64,000 nt of DNA from an uncultured Prolixibacteraceae bacterium (GCA_937915865.1 CALGIG010000010.1:124001-188000); one strand, 5' to 3'. Shown: positions 54,655 through 63,483, counted from the first letter of the stretch. Notes: generated by a model from the letters alone, not told the origin. Program-made: numbers and translations.

Positions 54655-55773
54655 ATGCCATATCCAAAACTCAACAGAGACTTGTTGGATGTTAAAAAAC
54701 TCGATGACCGAAAGAACAAGGTTTACATTGAAAAAGACCATGTCCCGGTTGATCACAAGCCAGAACATCTTTCGGAGAGAGGTCAGAAATTAATTGAAAA
54801 AACTGCTGAACGTATTCGTTTGGCTCATGAAAAAGGAAGTTCTGTTATGCTTACTTTTGGTGCACATACCATCAAAAACGGTATGTCACCAACATTAATT
54901 GCTTTGATGGAAGAAGGTTGGGTCAATCATCTTTCAACTAATGGTGCAGGTATTATACACGATTGGGAATTTGCCTTTCAGGGAAAATCGAGCGAAGATG
55001 TACGTGAAAATGTCCATCTCGGACAATTTGGTATTTGGGATCATACCGGGTTTAATATCAATCTGGCCCTGATAGTTGGCGCTTACGAAGAACTTGGTTA
55101 TGGCGAATCGGTTGGAAAGATGATTTCAAGAGAAGGACTTGATATTCCTGAAATTTCTTCGCTTTACCGTGAAGCCTCAGAAATCATGGAATCAAATCCG
55201 GGTAAGGCGGCAGCAGCTATTGATTTAGCCGGAATCATTAAAAAGTTTGACTTAGCGCCCGGGTTCCGCTGCATCCCGCATCCCTTTAAGAAATATTCGG
55301 CACAAGCCCGTGCCTACGAACTGGGTATTCCATTTACAGGTCATCCGATGATTGGTCACGACATCATTTATAACCATCCGATGAACCACGGTGCAGCTTT
55401 GGGACGCGTAGCGCTAAACGATTTTCTGGCCTTCGCCAAAAATGTGAGCAGGCTGGAGCATGGAGTTTACATGTCGATTGGTTCGGCAGTGATGTCGCCC
55501 ATGATTTTTGAGAAAGCGCTATCGATGTCGCAAAACTTGATTATGCAACAAGGTAGTCATATCGACAATCATTTTATGCTGATTGTTGACCTTGCCAAAT
55601 CAGAATGGGATTGGCAAAAGGATGGTGAACCATCGATGGATAATCCGGCTTACTACCTGCGCTATTGCAAAACTTTTAACCGTATGGGTGGAGAAATGTA
55701 TTATCTGACTGCCGACAACCGTGATTTCTTACTGGCTATTCATCAGGAGCTTCAAAAGAATAATAGCCATTAA
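54655..55773 (+). CDS. Conserved cytoplasmic protein, heptose-pathway neighbour, unknown function
   Basis: A 372-aa protein without signal peptide. Motifs are 'TFGAHTIKNGMSPTLIALMEEG', 'LSTNGAGIIHDWEFAFQGKS', 'HLGQFGIWDHTG', 'TGHPMIGHDIIYNHPMNHGAALG' and 'SAVMSPMIFEKALSM'. I do not recognise a named family. The NGAGIIHD and SxVMSPMIFE blocks suggest a Rossmann-like dinucleotide or nucleotide fold, and a distant similarity to deoxyhypusine synthase is possible but unverified. Homologs are, as far as I recall, seen near heptose-kinase genes. It is 104 bp after the kinase-HAD fusion and is probably in the same pathway. The many His and Asp residues could bind metal or phosphate. Confidence 0.6.
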   Translation: MPYPKLNRDLLDVKKLDDRKNKVYIEKDHVPVDHKPEHLSERGQKLIEKTAERIRLAHEKGSSVMLTFGAHTIKNGMSPTLIALMEEGWVNHLSTNGAGIIHDWEFAFQGKSSEDVRENVHLGQFGIWDHTGFNINLALIVGAYEELGYGESVGKMISREGLDIPEISSLYREASEIMESNPGKAAAAIDLAGIIKKFDLAPGFRCIPHPFKKYSAQARAYELGIPFTGHPMIGHDIIYNHPMNHGAALGRVALNDFLAFAKNVSRLEHGVYMSIGSAVMSPMIFEKALSMSQNLIMQQGSHIDNHFMLIVDLAKSEWDWQKDGEPSMDNPAYYLRYCKTFNRMGGEMYYLTADNRDFLLAIHQELQKNNSH

Positions 55774-55864
55774 GTTGTCAGTATTAGTCATTAATGGTAA
55801 CAACAAATAACAACAAATGACGATTGACTAGAACTTAAATACTAACCAACTAAAAATTTACAAA

Positions 55865-57346
55865 ATGACAGAAAATTCAAAAATGTCGAGAAGAGGCTTT
55901 ATTGGCGCTACTTCTACTGCTGCTGCCGGAATGATGATTGTTCCATCAAATGTTATTGCCGGGTTGGGGCATAAAGCTCCTAGCGACAAGCTAAACATTG
56001 CCGGCGTTGGAATTGGTGGAATGGGTTTTGGAAACCTGAAAAACATGGAGAGTGAAAACATTATTGCTCTTTGTGATGTGGATTGGGATCACAGTAAACG
56101 TTGCTTCGATTATTTTCCAAAGGCTAAGAAATTTTGGGACTGGAGGGTAATGTACGATGAAATTGGCAAGTCAATCGATGCTGTTTTAGTTGCTACTGCC
56201 GATCATAACCATGCAATTATTGCTTCACATGCCATGACTTTAGGAAAGCATGTTTACGTGCAAAAACCGTTGACACATTCTGTTTACGAATCGCGATTAT
56301 TAACAAAATTGGCCGAAAAATATAATGTAGCCACATCAATGGGTAACCAGGGATCATCAGGCGAAGGAGTTCGTCAGATACAGGAATGGTTATGGAATGG
56401 CGAAATTGGTGATGTTACCAAAGTAGAAGCTTTCACCGATCGCCCATTGTGGCCTCAGGGTTTAACTGCACCCAAAGTTGGTATGTGGGTTCCCGAGACC
56501 ATGAACTGGGATTTATTTATTGGCCCGGCAAAAATGCGGCCATACCATAGAATGTACACACCATGGAATTTCCGAGGCTGGTGGGATTTTGGGACAGGCG
56601 CGTTAGGCGATATGGCCTGCCATCTTCTTCATCCTGTATTTGTTGGCCTTAAATTGGGTTATCCAACCAAGGTACAGGGAACTTCAACCTTATTGATGAC
56701 TGACTCTGCCCCGGCAACGGAAACTGTTCAGCTTGTTTTTCCGGCCCGCCCGAAAGAAAAAGGTATAAAAATTAATTTTCCTGAAGTTACCGTTACCTGG
56801 ATGGACGGTGGTAACCGCCCCATGAAACCAGAAGGATGGTCAGAAGGAAAAGATATGAATGATGGTGGTGGCGCAGTCATTTTCCACGGAACGAAGGACA
56901 AATTGATTTGTGGTTGTTATGGACGTAATCCGTGGTTATTATCAGGTCGCGTTCCGAATGTTGCAAAAACTCTTCCCCGCGTAAACGGTAGCCATGAGCA
57001 GGATTGGATTCGTGCCTGTAAAGAAAGTCCTGAAAACCGTGTTCAAACAGCTTCTCCATTCTCTCAAGCTGGTCCGTTCAACGAAATGGTTGTGATGGGC
57101 GTATTGGCCGTTCGCCTTCAGGATTTGAACAAGGAATTACACTGGGATGGCCCGAAAATGGAATTCACCAACATACGCGACAACGAAGTGGTTAAATTCT
57201 GTCTGGATGATGGACTGGAAATTAAAGACGGACATCCTTCATTCAATAAAAAATACACTGAACCTGCTAATGCACGCGAGTTTGCTGCTGAATTAATCAA
57301 GCACAATTATCGTAAAGGTTGGTCTTTACCTGATATGCCTGCTTAA
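55865..57346 (+). CDS. Tat-exported Gfo/Idh/MocA-type oxidoreductase 2
   Basis: A 493-aa protein with twin-arginine signal 'MSRRGFIGATSTAAAGM'. The Rossmann turn is 'IAGVGIGGMGFGNL', the conserved Lys of the family is in 'VQKPLTHSVYE' (here QKP, not EKP), and the C-terminal substrate domain includes 'GALGDMACHLLHPVF'. This branch is abundant in Planctomycetes and Bacteroidota and shares only fold and signal type with the enzyme at 37852. Together with DUF1080 at 60518 and the AGE epimerase it suggests oxidation or epimerisation of a sugar on the outer side of the inner membrane. Confidence 0.8.
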   Translation: MTENSKMSRRGFIGATSTAAAGMMIVPSNVIAGLGHKAPSDKLNIAGVGIGGMGFGNLKNMESENIIALCDVDWDHSKRCFDYFPKAKKFWDWRVMYDEIGKSIDAVLVATADHNHAIIASHAMTLGKHVYVQKPLTHSVYESRLLTKLAEKYNVATSMGNQGSSGEGVRQIQEWLWNGEIGDVTKVEAFTDRPLWPQGLTAPKVGMWVPETMNWDLFIGPAKMRPYHRMYTPWNFRGWWDFGTGALGDMACHLLHPVFVGLKLGYPTKVQGTSTLLMTDSAPATETVQLVFPARPKEKGIKINFPEVTVTWMDGGNRPMKPEGWSEGKDMNDGGGAVIFHGTKDKLICGCYGRNPWLLSGRVPNVAKTLPRVNGSHEQDWIRACKESPENRVQTASPFSQAGPFNEMVVMGVLAVRLQDLNKELHWDGPKMEFTNIRDNEVVKFCLDDGLEIKDGHPSFNKKYTEPANAREFAAELIKHNYRKGWSLPDMPA

Positions 57347-57353
57347 AATCTTC

Positions 57354-57410
57354 GATATTGGTTGTTGGACATTGGTTATTGAAAATTTCCAATGTCCAAT
57401 AACCAATATC
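57354..57410. repeat. Near-perfect 22-bp inverted repeat
   Basis: The arms (57354-57375 and 57389-57410) differ at one base and flank a 13-bp loop. Each arm contains GGACATTGG or its complement CCAATGTCC. It fills most of the 101-bp gap between oxidoreductase 2 and the epimerase gene. There is no T-run, so I treat it as a repeat. Confidence 0.85.
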
Positions 57411-57447
57411 CAATTCATCAAAGAAAAAGCAAACGAAAATTCAATTT

Positions 57448-58725
57448 ATGACAACAGAAAAACTTGTCTCTTTAAGAACAGAAGCATATACGCATTTAAC
57501 CACCGAACTTTTGCCTTTCTGGACAAACAGAATGATAGATAAAGAAAATGGTGGTTTTATTACTCATTTTGACAAAGATGGAAACGACACCGGCGAAGAT
57601 GAAAAATCGCTGATTGCCCAAACCCGTTGTTTATATACCATTTCGTCGGCTCACCGGGCCGGATATGGCGATGGCAAGCTGGCCGAAATGGCCCGTCATG
57701 GAGCCGATTTTATCATCGACAAAATGTGGGACAAAGAGTATGGCGGTTTTTACTGGATGCTCGATCGCAAGGGCAATGTAAAAATCGACCAGAAGATTAT
57801 TTACGGCCACAGTTTCGCAATATATTCTCTTAGCGAATATACTTTGGCTACTGGCGACCAACGCGGTATTGAGTATGCCGAAAAGGTATTCGATTTGTTG
57901 CAGAAATATTGTGTTGATTCGATGTATGGCGGTTATTGGGAAATGTTTCATCGCGACTGGACTTTGTGTGGCCACGGAAGCCATGGTGGAGACCGAAAGA
58001 CTCTCGATGTACACATGCACCTGATGGAGGCTTTCACCACGCTTTATGAATGTACGGGGAAGGATGTTCATCGCCGTAAATTGTTGGAAGATATTGATTT
58101 ATTGCTTAATCGCATCATTCATCCGGTTTACAAAACAGGTATTCCGCAGTTTTATAAAGACTGGACCATTGCTCCTCAAATCAAATTTGATATTATTTGG
58201 GGCTGGGACCGTTTTTCGGAAGAAGGCCAGAAAGGAAATGCAACCGACAATACCTGCTATGGCCACAATGCCGAGTTTGCATGGTTGTTATTTCATGCTT
58301 TGGAAATCCTGAAAATTTCACCGGAAGGTTATAAAGATTTGTTCAAAATTATTTACGATCACACGGTTGATAATGGTATCGACTGGGAATATGGCGGTGT
58401 ATACGTCGAAGGTCCACATTCAGGAGGTGTTTACGACAAAGAAAAAGAATTCTGGCAACAAGCAGAAGTTTTAATCGGTTTGCTCGATGCTGTGATTCTT
58501 TTTGGCAGCGATAAATATTTTGATGCCTACGAAAATGTACATCGTTTTGTCATGGACAAAGTGGTAAACAAAGGAGTAGGAGAGTGGTATCCGTTGCTGT
58601 CGCGCAAAGGCGAACCAATCTGGACCCACATGGGTCACTCGTGGAAAATTAATTACCACACCGTTCGCGCCATGGTTCAGAGCATTGAAAGGATGGATAT
58701 TCTGCTTTCAAAAGCAGATAATTAA
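57448..58725 (+). CDS. N-acylglucosamine 2-epimerase (AGE) family sugar epimerase
   Basis: A 425-aa cytoplasmic (alpha/alpha)6 barrel of the AGE family, which includes cellobiose 2-epimerase and mannose isomerase. Markers are 'FWTNRMIDKENGGF', 'SLIAQTRCLYTISSA', 'YGHSFAIYSLSEY', 'LDVHMHLMEAFTTLYE', 'CYGHNAEFAWLLFHA' and 'GHSWKINYHTVRAMVQSIERM'. The catalytic His residues lie in the DVHMH and GHN and GHSWK blocks. It would convert a mannose-type sugar to the glucose-type epimer or isomer. It lies between the Gfo/Idh gene and a sodium symporter. There is no GH130 phosphorylase nearby, which would be expected in a cellobiose-epimerase pathway. Confidence 0.82.
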   Translation: MTTEKLVSLRTEAYTHLTTELLPFWTNRMIDKENGGFITHFDKDGNDTGEDEKSLIAQTRCLYTISSAHRAGYGDGKLAEMARHGADFIIDKMWDKEYGGFYWMLDRKGNVKIDQKIIYGHSFAIYSLSEYTLATGDQRGIEYAEKVFDLLQKYCVDSMYGGYWEMFHRDWTLCGHGSHGGDRKTLDVHMHLMEAFTTLYECTGKDVHRRKLLEDIDLLLNRIIHPVYKTGIPQFYKDWTIAPQIKFDIIWGWDRFSEEGQKGNATDNTCYGHNAEFAWLLFHALEILKISPEGYKDLFKIIYDHTVDNGIDWEYGGVYVEGPHSGGVYDKEKEFWQQAEVLIGLLDAVILFGSDKYFDAYENVHRFVMDKVVNKGVGEWYPLLSRKGEPIWTHMGHSWKINYHTVRAMVQSIERMDILLSKADN

Positions 58726-58761
58726 TCAAATTGGCGGGAGTATTAGATGTTAAAGTATTGT

Positions 58762-58845
58762 ACTCACTTCAAGCCCTGCCAGCAGGACTTTTCCCCTCTC
58801 TTAAAAAGAGAGGAGTGAAGCAAGCGTAGCGTGCCTGGAGTGAGT
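58762..58845. repeat. Intergenic inverted-repeat element with inner hairpin
   Basis: Outer arms ACTCACTTCAAGCC (58762-58775) and TGCCTGGAGTGAGT (58832-58845) pair at 11 of 14 positions. An inner perfect hairpin CCTCTCTT / AAGAGAGG lies at 58795-58813. The left arm resembles the one at 54583. Confidence 0.75.
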
Positions 58846-58878
58846 TAGGATAAGTAAAAATAATAACCGGAAAAACTT

Positions 58879-60489
58879 ATGACATTAAACCTAACTCATA
58901 TCGATTGGATTGTCCTTGTTATAGTTGTTGGATGCAGCTTGTCTTTTGGTCTGTATATGGCTTACCGAAAAAAATCAGGACAGAGCAGTTCCAATTTCTT
59001 TCTTGGTGGCCGGTCAATTAAATGGCCAATTGTTGGAGCCTCGGTATTTGCAACCAATATTGGCGCTGAACATTTGGTCGCTTTGTCGGGCGATTCATAC
59101 CGCTACGGTTTGGCTGCCGGTTCGGTTGAGCTAACTACGGCAATAACTCTTGGAATTGCCTGTGCTGTTTTATTTCCTTATTACATTAAAAACAAGATTT
59201 ACACCATCCCTGAATTCCTGGAGCTTAGGTATAACCGCCGCGCCCGGACTTTCTTTTCAGGATTGATGCTGATCATTAGCATTATGACCAAGCTTGCTTT
59301 CACCATGTATGCCGGCGCCCTGGTTTTTAACAGCATTTTTGGATGGGACGTTATGACAACAGTGGCCGTTATTGCTGTGGTAGTGGCTGTTTTTACCATG
59401 ATTGGCGGCTTTACTGCAGTTGCCTATACCGATAGTATTCATGTTACTATTATGATTTTTAGTGCGGTATTGATGCTTTTTATTGGTCTCGACCGGGTGG
59501 ACGGTTGGAGTGGTTTGGTGGCCAAAGTTCCCGATATGATTTCGATTGGCAAACCAATGGACGATCCGCATTATCCTTTCTGGGGCATATTGGCAACAGC
59601 TTTTTATGCGGGAGTGTTTTATTGGGGTATGGATCAGGTAAATGTTCAACGGATATTAGCTGCTCCCGATTTGAAAAATGCAAGACGTGGCGCTATGTTC
59701 GCCACTTTGCTGAAACTTTTGCCGATCTTTATTTTCGCACTGCCTGGTGTAATTGCCTTTGCACTGTTCCCTAACGAATTGGTTGGCGAGGAAAGTAAAA
59801 ATACGTATGTTTTGTTGCTGAATAAATTACTTCCAACCGGACTACGTGGACTCTTGCTTGCCTCACTTGTTTCGGCGCTAATAACAGCTTTGATTGCCGT
59901 ATTAAATTCTGTATCAACGCTTGTTGTACGCGATTTTATTGTGGAATTTAAACCTGATTATTCCGAAAAAAAACAAGTTAAACTGGGCAGGATTATCATC
60001 CTTGTTGTTGCACTTTTAGGTGTTGCCGCTGCCTACTTGGTTTATAAAAGCCCTTCGGGTTTATATCTTTACCTGCAAACCATGTGCGCTTACCTGATGA
60101 TTCCGGTTTTCCCGGCTATCTTTTTTGGTATAATGAGTAAAAAAGTCACCTTAAAAGGAGCTACAATATCAGTTATCGTTGGTATTTTACTTGCAACCTT
60201 ATTTGTAGTTGATGAATTGATGGGGAATTCGGCAAAAGATATTTTCCCATTTCTGCATTACAAATACACGCTCAATTTCGGGTTCCGTGGTTTGTGGGCC
60301 GAGATTTTGATTACTGCTGTATTATTTGCAGTGTCAGCTTTCACTGAGAAAACGGTAACAGAAAAGTTGGAAAAAACAACTATAAATTACTCTAAAGGTG
60401 TTGCCCGTTTCGAAGGTTTAAGCGACTGGCGCTTGCATTTGGCAGTTCTTTCAGTGATTACACTGGGAATTTATATTTGGTTATTTTAA
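58879..60489 (+). CDS. Sodium:solute symporter (SSS) family transporter
   Basis: A 536-aa integral membrane protein with about 14 helices. It has the SSS-family features 'FFLGGRSIKWPIVGASVFATNIGAEHLVALSG', split here as 'GGRSIKWPIVGAS' and 'ATNIGAEHLVALSG', with 'FLELRYNRRARTFFSG', 'GGFTAVAYTDSIHVTIMIF' and 'GMDQVNVQRILAA'. This is the sodium-coupled sugar branch. It should import a sugar or keto-sugar, and it forms a second uptake route next to the MFS carrier at 47675. It is 29 bp before DUF1080. Confidence 0.87.
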   Translation: MTLNLTHIDWIVLVIVVGCSLSFGLYMAYRKKSGQSSSNFFLGGRSIKWPIVGASVFATNIGAEHLVALSGDSYRYGLAAGSVELTTAITLGIACAVLFPYYIKNKIYTIPEFLELRYNRRARTFFSGLMLIISIMTKLAFTMYAGALVFNSIFGWDVMTTVAVIAVVVAVFTMIGGFTAVAYTDSIHVTIMIFSAVLMLFIGLDRVDGWSGLVAKVPDMISIGKPMDDPHYPFWGILATAFYAGVFYWGMDQVNVQRILAAPDLKNARRGAMFATLLKLLPIFIFALPGVIAFALFPNELVGEESKNTYVLLLNKLLPTGLRGLLLASLVSALITALIAVLNSVSTLVVRDFIVEFKPDYSEKKQVKLGRIIILVVALLGVAAAYLVYKSPSGLYLYLQTMCAYLMIPVFPAIFFGIMSKKVTLKGATISVIVGILLATLFVVDELMGNSAKDIFPFLHYKYTLNFGFRGLWAEILITAVLFAVSAFTEKTVTEKLEKTTINYSKGVARFEGLSDWRLHLAVLSVITLGIYIWLF

Positions 60490-60517
60490 TTAACTAAACG
60501 ATTTAAACTAACTTAAA

Positions 60518-61120
60518 ATGAAAAAGATAGTAATTTTGATTGCAATATTTATAACAATGAACACAGGTTTGGTTGAAGCCAAATCAAAATGGATATCATT
60601 GTTCAATGGTAAAGATTTGACTGGTTGGTTTGTCCGCGGAAAAGCTACATGGTCGGTTCAGGATGGTGTTTTAGTTGGTGTTGGCGGTATGGGCCATATT
60701 TACACCGATGTAACTTGCACCGATTTTGAGTTAAAAGGCGCATTCCGAATTTCGGCTGACGCTGGTTCAAAATCAAATAGTGGCTTGTATTTCAGGGCTA
60801 ATCCTCCGGAAAATAAATCTGATGGATTTCCAAATGGATACGAAGCTCAGATTTGCCACAATCAGGATGCGTATACCGGTTGGCTTTGGAAACCCGGAAA
60901 ACCAACAGGAAAAGCAAGTCAGTTACTAACAAAGGATGGGGAATGGTTTACCTATCACATTAAAATGGTTGGTAATCACATTCAATTTTGGATTAATGGT
61001 AAATTGGTTATGACTTACGATGATTCGGAATATAAATCTGGCCATTTTGCTATTCAGGGACATAACCCAGGTATGAAAATTGAGGCAAAAGATTTATATT
61101 ACAGAAATTTAGGTAAATAG
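60518..61120 (+). CDS. DUF1080 / 3-keto-disaccharide-hydrolase-like protein
   Basis: A 200-aa secreted protein (signal peptide to about residue 22). It is one jelly-roll lectin-like domain with 'WISLFNGKDLTGW', 'DFELKGAFRISADAGSKSNSGLYFRA', 'GYEAQICHN', 'GEWFTYHIKMVGNHIQFWINGK' and 'GHFAIQGHNPGMKIEAKDLYYRNL'. DUF1080 members are lectin-like, and several have been linked to hydrolysis of 3-keto-glycosides. In this cluster it accompanies two exported Gfo/Idh oxidoreductases, which supports such a role, but this is inference. It is directly after the SSS gene. Confidence 0.82.
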   Translation: MKKIVILIAIFITMNTGLVEAKSKWISLFNGKDLTGWFVRGKATWSVQDGVLVGVGGMGHIYTDVTCTDFELKGAFRISADAGSKSNSGLYFRANPPENKSDGFPNGYEAQICHNQDAYTGWLWKPGKPTGKASQLLTKDGEWFTYHIKMVGNHIQFWINGKLVMTYDDSEYKSGHFAIQGHNPGMKIEAKDLYYRNLGK

Positions 61121-61519
61121 TTATTTGTTTTCATTGTTGTCCGGTAAAAACATGAGATTATTCGCTTTCGCTCAGAATGACAGCTTTTTGCAAGAATGCA
61201 GAGGGAATCAGGGTAGGTTTGCGGCGTAGCCGCAAACCTACCCTGATTCCCCATCACAACTCGTTGATTGTTTCGAACGAAGTGAGAAATCTCGACTTAA
61301 TGAGCGTTGTGAAGATTTAACCAGACAACAATGATTTGTTTTATTTAAATCACGAATCAACAAAATAGTCACCTCGCCATTGACGCGGCAAACCGAAAAT
61401 GAATTGACCGAAGAGAAATCCGTACAGCGAATAAATGGCTATTCCATTTCGTTGTGATATTCAAAAAATAAAAAATGCTAATACGCAGATTATAAGACGA
61501 TAAACAAAAATTAATACAA
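61121..61519. other. Gap with MITE-like element
   Basis: The 399-bp gap is occupied for half its length by the inverted-repeat element at 61131-61334. The remaining about 185 bp hold no supportable gene and presumably the promoter of the FG-GAP gene. Confidence 0.6.
61131..61334. repeat. MITE-like nested inverted-repeat element
   Basis: Outer ends TCATTGTTGTCCGGT (61131-61145) and ACCAGACAACAATGA (61320-61334) are 14/15 inverted repeats. A second pair, GAGATTATTCGCTTTCGCTC and the complement of GAACGAAGTGAGAAATCTC, lies inside. At the centre are perfect 23-bp arms (61203-61225 and 61229-61251) around a 3-bp loop. About 204 bp in total and no coding potential, as expected of a non-autonomous element. 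Confidence 0.85.
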
Positions 61520-63469
61520 ATGAAATTCCGGTTTATAACTATCAGGTTTTGTCTTGTTTCAATCAGCTTAGCTTTAAGCATTAATCTATTGGCACAACGT
61601 AATACATTGCACGATTTAGATGGAGTTGTCAGGCTTCAGTATAATAATCCGGGCTTGCAGGTTGATCTTGGTGTTGGGCTTTGGGCCTGGCCAATTCCCA
61701 TCGATTTTGACAAAGATGGCGATATGGATTTGGTGGTTTCCAGTTCCGGAAATTTTCCTTACAATGGTTTATATTACTACGAAAATGTTTCGGGTGATAA
61801 ATTTCCGGTATTTAAAAAATCAGTCAGATGGGCTGATGGCCCCTCCAATATTCAGATTTCATACGTCAATAATGAAACCAGGATTTTAGGCCCAGGTTTC
61901 GAATATACCAATTTCAGGAATAAACTACTGAATGAACCAGTTGGGTTAATGATGGCCGACGATGTTTTTAAACTGATAAAACAGAAACGTTTGAGCGAAT
62001 GGCGGCTTGTTGACTATGAAAATGACGGTGACCTTGACTTAATTGTTGGCATAGACGACTGGTCGGAATATGGTTGGGATAATGCTTTCGATTCAGCGGG
62101 GAAATGGAAAAATGGTCCTTTACATGGGTATGTGATTTTAGTTGAAAACGACAATGGAACGTACCGGGTTAAAGGAAAAATTAATGCAGACGGTAAACCA
62201 ATCGATCAGTTTGGGCAACCTACCCCCAATATGTACGATTTTGATGGTGATGGCGATCTCGATTTGATTTGCGGTGAATTTCTGGATAAGCTTACCTGGT
62301 ATGAGAATGTTGGCACACGCGAAAAACCCGAATTTGCTGCTGGCCGGATTTTAACCAACGATTTAGGCCCGGTAAAAATGCATCTCGAAATGATTATGCC
62401 GGTTGCCGTTGACTGGGATGGCGATGGTGACATTGATTTGATAGTGGGAGATGAGGATGGGCGCGTTGCTTTGATTGAAAATACCGGTACTGTAAAAAAT
62501 CATGAACCGGTATTTAAAGCTCCGGTATATTTTCGTCAGGAAGCTGACTTTGTAAAATTTGGCGCCCTTGTTTCTCCATGTAGTGTCGATTGGGATGACG
62601 ATGGTGACGAAGACCTGATTTGTGGCGACTCTGCCGGAAATATTGGTTACATTGAAAACCTTGGTGGTTTTCCACCTCGATGGAATGAACCTGTTTTGCT
62701 TCAGGCTGAAGGAAAACCAATACGGATAATGGCTGGAGAAAATGGATCGATACAAGGGCCCGTTGAACAAAAATGGGGTTACACTACATTGTCTGTAGCC
62801 GACTGGGATGGTGATGGTTTAAAAGACATCATTGTTAATTCGATATGGGGAAAAGTAGAATGGTTCAAAAACATAGGCACACGTATTCAACCTAAACTGG
62901 CAGCCAAACAAGCTGTAAAAATCGATTATCAAGGGAAACAGCCATTAAAACCTGCCTGGAACTGGTGGATTCCGGCTAAAGATGAATTGGCGACACAATG
63001 GCGTACAACTCCTTACGTTATCGACTGGAATAAAGATGGGCTGATGGATTTAGTGATGCTCGATCAGGAAGGTTACCTTGCATTTTTTAAACGTGTTAAA
63101 AGGAACGGGCAATTGATGTTGCTTCCGGGCGAACGCATTTTCCTTGATGCAGATAAAAATAACCTCCCTTTACGCCTGAACGAGAAAACAGCCGGTGGAA
63201 GCGGACGCCGGAAATTTTGTCTGGCCGATTGGGATGGAGATGGTGATACCGACCTGATGGTTGATAGTCAGAATATTTGTTGGTACGAGAATATTGGCTC
63301 AACAAATGGTAAAGTTGTGTTTAAAAAGCGAAATGATTTGATGAATGTTCGTATGGCCGGGCACGATACTAGTCCGACCATTGTTGATTGGAATAAAGAT
63401 GGTGTTCCCGATCTATTATTTGGAGCTGAGGATGGACATTTGTACTATCTTCAAAATAAACGAAAATAA
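61520..63469 (+). CDS. Secreted FG-GAP/VCBS repeat protein
   Basis: A 649-aa secreted protein (signal peptide to about residue 25) made of at least nine calcium-binding beta-propeller blades. Each has the form D[WF][DN].DG..DL..G: 'DFDKDGDMDLVV', 'DYENDGDLDLIVG', 'DFDGDGDLDLICGEF', 'DWDGDGDIDLIVGDEDG', 'DWDDDGDEDLICGDS', 'DWDGDGLKDIIV', 'DWNKDGLMDLVM', 'DWDGDGDTDLMV' and 'DWNKDGVPDLLFGAEDG'. No enzyme motif is seen. It could be a glycan-binding or surface-anchored scaffold. It lies 72 bp upstream of the third GH92. Confidence 0.88.
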   Translation: MKFRFITIRFCLVSISLALSINLLAQRNTLHDLDGVVRLQYNNPGLQVDLGVGLWAWPIPIDFDKDGDMDLVVSSSGNFPYNGLYYYENVSGDKFPVFKKSVRWADGPSNIQISYVNNETRILGPGFEYTNFRNKLLNEPVGLMMADDVFKLIKQKRLSEWRLVDYENDGDLDLIVGIDDWSEYGWDNAFDSAGKWKNGPLHGYVILVENDNGTYRVKGKINADGKPIDQFGQPTPNMYDFDGDGDLDLICGEFLDKLTWYENVGTREKPEFAAGRILTNDLGPVKMHLEMIMPVAVDWDGDGDIDLIVGDEDGRVALIENTGTVKNHEPVFKAPVYFRQEADFVKFGALVSPCSVDWDDDGDEDLICGDSAGNIGYIENLGGFPPRWNEPVLLQAEGKPIRIMAGENGSIQGPVEQKWGYTTLSVADWDGDGLKDIIVNSIWGKVEWFKNIGTRIQPKLAAKQAVKIDYQGKQPLKPAWNWWIPAKDELATQWRTTPYVIDWNKDGLMDLVMLDQEGYLAFFKRVKRNGQLMLLPGERIFLDADKNNLPLRLNEKTAGGSGRRKFCLADWDGDGDTDLMVDSQNICWYENIGSTNGKVVFKKRNDLMNVRMAGHDTSPTIVDWNKDGVPDLLFGAEDGHLYYLQNKRK

Positions 63470-63483
63470 ACGATTATTTTAAG

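Noticed and set aside
55774..55864. Inverted repeat in the gap before oxidoreductase 2
   Set aside because: Pairing is only partial (about half of the positions); it may be a decayed element.
60494..60507. CTAAACGATTTAAA as another LacI operator before DUF1080
   Set aside because: Half-site spacing is one base shorter and symmetry is poor; it sits within an operon.
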